Origin: Cytobacillus oceanisediminis | GTDB taxonomy: Bacteria; Bacillota; Bacilli; Bacillales; Cytobacillaceae | Length of the DNA: 64,000 bases | Assembly (NCBI RefSeq): GCF_022811925.1 | Contig: NZ_CP065511.1 | Coordinates: 2,349,501-2,413,500 of the forward strand | Direction: 5' to 3' | Shown: positions 61,608 to 64,000 of the stretch, in pieces | Layout: every line of letters starts with the position of its first letter | Position numbering within the stretch: the first letter of the stretch is position 1 | Position numbers and translations under genes: made by a program | Notes under the pieces: generated by a model | Seen by the model: only the letters and a program-made list of their open reading frames with translations | Databases searched by the model: none | Told to the model about the DNA's origin: nothing

Positions 61608-61755
61608 TATATTCTTGTGCAGTGCTTTTTTTGCATGTTCATAGATTATTAATATTTATCAGGTAAACTAATAATTGGGCTGATTGCCAACATAAGATTT
61701 TTAAATTACTAGCGAAGTATGTTAGAATAATGTGCTAGAAGGCAGGTGTATGATT

Positions 61756-63756
61756 TTGAATACTTTACTTCATAAAAGTCAGGATATATTTAATAAATAT
61801 ATAGGCTTTTTCTTTTTAGCAGTATTTCTGCTCTGGATGAAAACGTATATTACTCAAATGACACAATTTAACTTAGGCATTGAAAGTGCCTTGCAGCAGT
61901 TCCTTTTATTCATTAACCCGCTTGGATCTTCATTGCTGTTTTTAGGATTTGCATTCTTTTTTAAAGGCAGAAGAAAATATATCGCCTTAATGGTAATGTA
62001 TTTCTTGCTTTCGTTCCTGCTGTTTGCAAACGCAGTGTACTATCGTTTCTTTAATGATTTTATTACATTGCCGACTTTGACGCAGACACAGAATTTTGGT
62101 GACGTCAGCGGAAGCATCAGCTCATTATTACAGCCGACTGATATCTTTTTCTTCCTTGATTTCATCTTGCTTGCCGGCTTGCTTGTATTTAAAGCCGTTA
62201 AAATCGAAACAAAGGATATGACGCGCCGCCGATCTGCAGCTATAATTTATGCTTCACTGGCCATTTCCTTTGCTAACCTAGGATTGGCAGAAACAGACCG
62301 CCCGGAACTTTTGACAAGAGGTTTTGACCGCAACTATATTGTTAAGTATTTAGGCATGTACAATTATACGATTTATGATGCAGTTCAAAGCACGAAGGCA
62401 TCCGCGCAAAGAGTTATGGCGGATAGCAGTGATACTACCGAAGTCATCAACTTTACAAAATCGAATTATGCTGAACCAAATCCGAAGTACTTCGGTAAAG
62501 GGGAAGGCATGAATGTAATCTACCTTCACCTGGAATCCATTCAGACATTCTTAATGAATTATGAACTGCACGGTGAAGAAGTAACGCCATTCTTAAATTC
62601 ACTGATTGAAGAAGAAAATACAACGTATTTTGATAACTTCTTCCATCAGACTGCACAAGGGAAAACGGCAGATGCTGAGTTTATCCTTGAAAACTCCCTA
62701 TATGGATTGCCGCAGGGTTCTGCTTTTACAACTAAGGGCATGAATACGTACAATGCTGCTCCTGCAATTCTGAAAGATAAAGGATATACATCTGCAGTCT
62801 TCCACGGTAACTCAGGAAGTTTCTGGAACCGTAATGAAATTTATAAATCATTTGGATATGACAACTTTTTTGATGCAGATTACTATGATTTAAAACCAGA
62901 AAACATGGCTGACTATGGTCTGATGGATAAACCGTTCTTTGAACAATCCATGCCGTACCTGAAGTCGCTAAAACAGCCGTTCTATTCAAAGTTTATTACA
63001 GTATCTCATCACTATCCGTATCATATGGATCAGGAGCAGGCAACAATTGAGCCGCATACCACTGGGGACAAATCAGTGGATAATTATTTCCAGACAGCCC
63101 GGTATGCTGATGAAGCACTTAAACAGTTCTTTGAACAGCTAAAAGCTTCCGGCCTGTATGAGAACTCAGTGATTGTCATGTATGGTGACCATTATGGTAT
63201 TTCCAAGAATCATAATAAAGCAATGGAACAAGTGCTTGGCAAGGAAATTTCAGCGTTCGATAGTGCCGGTCTGCAGCGTGTGCCTCTGTTCATCCGAGTA
63301 CCTGGCATGGAGGGCGGAGTAAATCATGAATTTGGCGGACAGATTGACCTTATGCCGACATTGATGCACTTGCTTGGCATTGATACTAAACAGTATTTGC
63401 AATTCGGTACTGACTTATTATCAGAAAATCATGATGACCTTGTGCCGTTCCGTAACGGAGATTTCATGAGTCCAACCATTTCATCTGTTGACGGCAAATT
63501 CTATGACTCAACAACTGGTGAACTGCTGGATGAAAGCCGTTTTGAAGAAGCGAAAAAACTTCAGGAAAGTGCCGAGCAGAAATTGGCGCTATCTGATAAA
63601 GTGGTAAATGGAGATCTTCTCCGCTTCTACACACCGGAAAATTTCGAACCGGTTGACCGTTCGAAATACGATTACAAAGCCGAAGGCAATGGAGTAAACA
63701 AGAAAAGCGAAGTAACTGAAGAAACGGCTGAAGCAGATAAGCCATCAAATGAATAA
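61756..63756 (+). CDS. ltaS: Lipoteichoic acid synthase family protein
   Basis: About 666 residues. The TTG at 61756 fits best with AGGCAGGTG about 7 bases upstream; ATG 61750 is too close and the frame runs back to GTG 61732. Five N-terminal membrane helices are followed by an extracellular sulfatase-like domain. Thr304 in QGKTADAE is the nucleophile; other metal-site segments are VFHGNSGSFWNR and MYGDHYGIS. It polymerises glycerol-phosphate from phosphatidylglycerol onto a glycolipid. Bacilli have several paralogues (LtaS, YfnI, YqgS, YvgJ), so the symbol is generic. Confidence 0.88.
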   Translation: MNTLLHKSQDIFNKYIGFFFLAVFLLWMKTYITQMTQFNLGIESALQQFLLFINPLGSSLLFLGFAFFFKGRRKYIALMVMYFLLSFLLFANAVYYRFFNDFITLPTLTQTQNFGDVSGSISSLLQPTDIFFFLDFILLAGLLVFKAVKIETKDMTRRRSAAIIYASLAISFANLGLAETDRPELLTRGFDRNYIVKYLGMYNYTIYDAVQSTKASAQRVMADSSDTTEVINFTKSNYAEPNPKYFGKGEGMNVIYLHLESIQTFLMNYELHGEEVTPFLNSLIEEENTTYFDNFFHQTAQGKTADAEFILENSLYGLPQGSAFTTKGMNTYNAAPAILKDKGYTSAVFHGNSGSFWNRNEIYKSFGYDNFFDADYYDLKPENMADYGLMDKPFFEQSMPYLKSLKQPFYSKFITVSHHYPYHMDQEQATIEPHTTGDKSVDNYFQTARYADEALKQFFEQLKASGLYENSVIVMYGDHYGISKNHNKAMEQVLGKEISAFDSAGLQRVPLFIRVPGMEGGVNHEFGGQIDLMPTLMHLLGIDTKQYLQFGTDLLSENHDDLVPFRNGDFMSPTISSVDGKFYDSTTGELLDESRFEEAKKLQESAEQKLALSDKVVNGDLLRFYTPENFEPVDRSKYDYKAEGNGVNKKSEVTEETAEADKPSNE

Positions 63757-63761
63757 CTAGT

Positions 63762-63797
63762 AAAGGCTGCCTGGAAATTCCAGGTAGCCTTTTTGGT
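63762..63797. terminator. Bidirectional terminator
   Basis: AAAGGCTGCCTGG and CCAGGTAGCCTTTTTGG pair around AAATT between converging genes. Confidence 0.85.
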
Positions 63798-63814
63798 TAC
63801 AATTGGTAAAGTCC

Positions 63815-64000
63815 TTATAATGCCTTTTGTTCGCGGATGCTCTCTTTGGCATGTGCAGGCTTGTTATGCTGATGGTCCAGTTCGGAAAGATAGTATTCTG
63901 AGCTGAACGAGTTCTTCGGCTCCTCAAGCCAGAACAAACATATGGCAAAGCTTACCAGTGCTCCACCTGCAAGAATAAAAAAGAATGTTTGCGGTGAAAC
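63815..64000 (-). CDS. MFS-type transporter, C-terminal end (gene continues beyond the window)
   Basis: On the minus strand the frame is open from 64000 to the TAA at 63815-63817, giving 61 residues. They start with a hydrophobic helix (TFFFILAGGALVSFAICLFWLEEP) and continue into a polar tail (FSSEYYLSELDHQHNKPAHAKE). A last membrane helix followed by a charged cytoplasmic tail is typical of MFS carriers, perhaps of the nitrate/nitrite or anion type. The start lies beyond the window, so the assignment is tentative. Confidence 0.6.
   Translation of the reverse strand, partial: VSPQTFFFILAGGALVSFAICLFWLEEPKNSFSSEYYLSELDHQHNKPAHAKESIREQKAL

Overview
The window reads as chromosomal DNA of an aerobic, spore-forming member of the Bacillaceae (Bacillus, Cytobacillus or Mesobacillus type). 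The grounds are AT-rich intergenic DNA with purine-rich GGAGG-type ribosome binding sites, frequent TTG/GTG starts, CcpA-type cre sites, a SigB-like promoter, a spore protein (YyaC), a KatX-like catalase, a GlcU-Gdh pair, an OpuF-type fused compatible-solute transporter and YesL/YesM/YesN-type sugar operon logic. No tRNA, rRNA, prophage, IS element or CRISPR array was seen.

Layout. (1) 1-4.9 kb: the end of a PfkB-type sugar kinase followed by a giant secreted GH31 enzyme with FN3, F5/8C, dockerin and cohesin-like modules; together they suggest GalNAc-type glycan use. (2) 5-15.2 kb: an ArsR-SRPBCC fusion with a nested start, an Rrf2 regulator, a VOC protein under a perfect cre site, the Na+/Ser-Thr symporter SstT, glcU-gdh, three very small genes, a catalase, a C26-type amidotransferase and a LysR regulator. 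(3) 15.3-21.5 kb: malic enzyme, the OpuF-like osmoprotectant transporter behind a SigB-like promoter, and a cysteine desulfidase family protein. (4) 21.5-25.1 kb: a GAF-LuxR regulator divergent from a Baeyer-Villiger monooxygenase and an HSL-type esterase, a ketone-to-ester-to-acid/alcohol route with a perfect cre site. (5) 25.2-34.8 kb: four 52-bp tandem repeats, a 1394-residue subtilase again carrying cohesin-like and dockerin modules, an NprR/PlcR-like HTH-TPR regulator, a drug/metabolite exporter, a secreted M14 carboxypeptidase and YyaC.

(6) 34.8-49.1 kb is the most unusual part. It is an island of about 17 genes bracketed by two paralogous FCD-GntR regulators and sprinkled with eleven intergenic palindromes built on (T)TGGTATACAA. 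It encodes an aspartate-dehydrogenase-like enzyme, two unfamiliar membrane carriers, an NAD(P)-binding oxidoreductase, two different [2Fe-2S] ferredoxins, a creatininase-family amidohydrolase, a haem-oxygenase-like protein with all six predicted di-iron ligands, an aldehyde dehydrogenase, a GlcG/HbpS protein, a split CHR transporter pair, a CxxH/CxxC protein, a RidA protein and a 28-residue peptide. I interpret it as a co-regulated oxidative catabolic system for an unidentified, probably nitrogen-containing compound.

(7) 49.3-60.2 kb: a YesM/YesN-type two-component system, a sugar ABC importer, YesL and a GH43 beta-xylosidase form a xylo-oligosaccharide locus bracketed by two identical terminators. 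It is followed by a metallo-hydrolase, a hydroxypyruvate-isomerase-like protein and a beta-hydroxyacid dehydrogenase. (8) 60.4-64 kb: a membrane-anchored lysozyme-like protein, a lipoteichoic acid synthase with a long leader, and the C-terminus of an MFS-like transporter running off the end.
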